This document shows positions 4,982 through 6,502 of a stretch of DNA of 6,502 nt, in pieces. The position numbers and the translations under genes are program-made. The stretch comes from Candidatus Latescibacterota bacterium (GTDB taxonomy: Bacteria > Latescibacterota > Latescibacteria > Latescibacterales > Latescibacteraceae). Below the pieces are notes generated by a model, which was not told the origin of the DNA, searched no databases, and was given only the letters and a program-made list of their open reading frames with translations. The DNA is taken from NCBI GenBank assembly GCA_018656855.1, contig JABHYP010000313.1, positions 1-6,502 of the forward strand. Direction: 5' to 3'. Numbering within the stretch: the first letter of the stretch is position 1; each line of letters starts with the position of its first letter.

Positions 4982-6196
4982 GTGGCTGAAGTAACCATCC
5001 AGGATCTTCTCGAAGGCGGTGTTCATTTCGGACATCAGACCAGGCGCTGGAACCCCAAGATGAAAAAATTCATCTTTACCGAGCGCAACGACATCTACAT
5101 TATCGATCTTCAAAAAACTCTCGCATTACTCAAAAAAGCCTGCGATATTGTTCGCGAAATAGCGTCAAAAGGCGAACCAATTCTATTCGTCGGCACAAAA
5201 CCCCAAGCGGCATCCATTATCCTTGAAGAAGTTGAACGATGCGGACAATTTCATGTCACCAACCGCTGGGCAGGCGGAATGCTTACAAATTATCGTACAA
5301 TCAGGCAGAGCATAAAACGGCTTGATAATCTCGAAAAGATGTCCACTGACGGCACATTCGAACACCTTACGAAAAAGGAAGTGCTCAACCTTGAAAAGCA
5401 TCGCGCTAAACTTTCGTATGTGCTTGAAGGCATCAGAAATATGAACCGGCTGCCTGGCCTTTTAATAGTAGTGGATACCAGGAAGGAAAATATAGCGGTC
5501 AATGAAGCAAGGCGTCTCGGCATACCGATTTGTGCAATCGTTGATACAAACTGCGATCCTGACCCTATAACCTATCCCATTCCCGGCAACGATGACGCTA
5601 TCCGGTCGATAAAAAAACTTCTATCTGCGCTTACTGATGCTGTAATAGAAGGTGCGCAGATCCATGTCGACAGAAGTGACATAGAAGAAAAAGAAACAGT
5701 AGTAATAGAAGCCGGGAGACATGAAAAAGATAAGAAAAGGCATAGCCACCGACCAAGGCATGAAAAAGCGGCCACTGCAAAGGCTCCAATAAAAGAAAAG
5801 GCTCCTGCTGAGGCTTCTCAAGAGGAAAAAACTTCAGAAAAAACAGCCGAAGAAGTTAAAAAGCCGGCGAAACCAAAAAAGGAATCACCGAAAGTCTCCC
5901 GGAAAGATTCTGAAAAATCCGAAGAGAAAAAAACCGACGATAAAACAGCAATAAAAGCTGAGAAAAAACCGGCAATAATGAATGACAAGGCTTCCGACAA
6001 AAAAACGGAACCTAAAGAAACACCTGCAAAAAAAGCTGACAAGAAGCCTGAGAAAGAAGAAACCTCTGCAAAAAAAGCTGACAAGAAGCCTGAGAAAGAA
6101 GAAACCTCTGCAAAAAAAGCTGACAAGAAGCCTGAGAAAGAAGAAACACCCGTAAAAAAGGCCAACTCAAAAAAAACTGAAAAGAAAAGCGATTGA
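4982..6196 (+). CDS. rpsB: Small-subunit ribosomal protein uS2 with a long charged C-terminal extension
   Basis: S2 joins the 30S subunit late and, in Proteobacteria, helps dock protein S1. Residues 1 to about 225 are a normal S2 core: LLEGGVHFGHQTRRWNPKM (9-27), IDLQKTL (41-47), FVGTKPQA (69-76), NRWAGGMLTN (94-103), PGLLIVVDTRKENIAVNEA (158-176), and DTNCDPDPITYPIPGNDDAIRSI (188-210). At 404 residues it is far longer than E. coli S2 (241). Residues 226-404 are rich in Lys, Glu, Ala, Pro, Thr and Ser and contain no Leu, Phe, Trp, Tyr or Cys, as in a disordered tail. They include a basic, His-containing patch (246-262) and a 14-residue tandem repeat (346-387). The reading frame is clean through the tail to tsf, so it is not a frameshift artefact. 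The start is GTG with a good SD. tsf follows after 30 bases, the standard rpsB-tsf operon. Confidence 0.97.
   Translation: MAEVTIQDLLEGGVHFGHQTRRWNPKMKKFIFTERNDIYIIDLQKTLALLKKACDIVREIASKGEPILFVGTKPQAASIILEEVERCGQFHVTNRWAGGMLTNYRTIRQSIKRLDNLEKMSTDGTFEHLTKKEVLNLEKHRAKLSYVLEGIRNMNRLPGLLIVVDTRKENIAVNEARRLGIPICAIVDTNCDPDPITYPIPGNDDAIRSIKKLLSALTDAVIEGAQIHVDRSDIEEKETVVIEAGRHEKDKKRHSHRPRHEKAATAKAPIKEKAPAEASQEEKTSEKTAEEVKKPAKPKKESPKVSRKDSEKSEEKKTDDKTAIKAEKKPAIMNDKASDKKTEPKETPAKKADKKPEKEETSAKKADKKPEKEETSAKKADKKPEKEETPVKKANSKKTEKKSD
6017..6142 (+). repeat. Three tandem 42-base units inside the rpsB tail
   Basis: Units at 6017-6058, 6059-6100 and 6101-6142 each encode 14 residues of the form ET(P/S)AKKADKKPEKE. 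The second and third are identical base for base; the first differs from them at two adjacent bases (ACACCT against ACCTCT). A degenerate fourth unit (6143-6184, ETPVKKANSKKTEK) follows. Identity at silent positions points to recent duplication by slippage or unequal recombination, and the 42-base period keeps the frame. Confidence 0.95.
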
Positions 6197-6226
6197 TGTG
6201 ATATTATCGTGAAAGGAACGCGTACA

Positions 6227-6502
6227 ATGGAGATTAAAGCGAAAGATGTCATGTCTCTGCGCAATAAAACGGGTGCAGGGATGATGGATTGCAAAAAGGC
6301 GCTTGTCGAGGCCGAAGGCGATATGGATAAGGCGCTTAACACACTGCGTGAAAAAGGTATAGCCGCTGCTCAGAAACGGGCTGGGCGCGATACCGCCAAT
6401 GGATACATAGCAGTATATGTTCATATGGGTTCAAAGCTTACAGCCATGGTTGAAGTTAACTGTGAAACGGACTTTGTGGCGCGTAACGAGCAGTTTCGTG
6501 AG
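6227..6502 (+). CDS. tsf: Translation elongation factor Ts, N-terminal part (3' end outside window)
   Basis: EF-Ts releases GDP from EF-Tu so that it can reload with GTP. The first 92 residues are visible and the frame is open to the last base. They match the family closely: the N-terminal UBA-like domain with signature LRNKTGAGMMDCKKAL (11-26), the segment GDMDKALNTLREKGIAAAQKRAGR (31-54) and the second signature EVNCETDFVAR (76-86). The latter includes the TDFV stretch whose Asp and Phe contact EF-Tu in the E. coli complex. The ATG is set by AAAGGA (6212-6217), nine bases upstream. It is 30 bases after rpsB and no terminator intervenes, so it is very probably co-transcribed with rpsB. Confidence 0.97.
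   Translation, partial: MEIKAKDVMSLRNKTGAGMMDCKKALVEAEGDMDKALNTLREKGIAAAQKRAGRDTANGYIAVYVHMGSKLTAMVEVNCETDFVARNEQFRE

Noticed and set aside
6017..6142. Repeat block considered as a CRISPR array
   Set aside because: Units are directly adjacent with no spacers, in frame, and encode the S2 tail.
5818..6342. Long reverse-strand open frame with Ser/Phe-rich repeats, opposite the rpsB tail
   Set aside because: It is the complement of the Lys/Glu-rich repeat region of rpsB and overlaps the start of tsf. Its repeats only mirror the 42-base units, and it resembles no family.

Overview
The window is ordinary chromosomal DNA from a bacterium: seven protein genes, all on the + strand, at a moderate GC level with AT-rich spacers. 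The order is: 3' end of an isocitrate dehydrogenase gene (icd), obg, dprA, a lone DRE-TIM/HMGL-like 'aldolase-type' gene, then the translation block rplM-rpsI-rpsB-tsf, with tsf cut by the window end. There is no sign of phage, plasmid, CRISPR, transposase or a new multi-gene system. The least explained parts are the rpsB leader, the very long S2 tail, and the lone aldolase-like gene.

The organism is probably a Gram-negative bacterium of, or near, the FCB superphylum. Obg lacks the extra C-terminal domain and carries a TKTD G4 motif where NKxD is usual; I recall TKxD forms from Bacteroidetes-type Obg proteins. However, nearly every gene has a strong purine Shine-Dalgarno (SD) sequence and the putative promoters look sigma70-like (TTGACx/TATxxT), which argues against typical Bacteroidia. 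A non-Bacteroidetes FCB or candidate-phylum lineage is my best guess. It is an inference, not a demonstrated placement.

Region 1 to about 1431: icd and obg are two bases apart, and the obg SD lies inside the last icd codons, so they are probably co-transcribed and translationally coupled. The 129-base gap to dprA holds a small inverted repeat around a motif resembling a widespread dispersed repeat. Region 1561-2710: dprA, closed by a weak hairpin plus nine Ts. Region 2711-3761: the aldolase-like gene, with its own possible promoter and patchy, partly low GC.

Region 3762-6502: rplM and rpsI (L13 and S9) form one unit behind a plausible promoter. A 229-base spacer follows, containing an AT-rich dyad, a second possible promoter and a well-formed GC-rich hairpin just upstream of rpsB. 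This looks like a structured ribosomal-protein leader, matching the known theme of S2 control of rpsB-tsf. S2 has a normal core of about 225 residues followed by about 179 residues of Lys/Glu/Ala/Pro-rich, apparently disordered tail with a 14-residue tandem repeat. EF-Ts follows after 30 bases.
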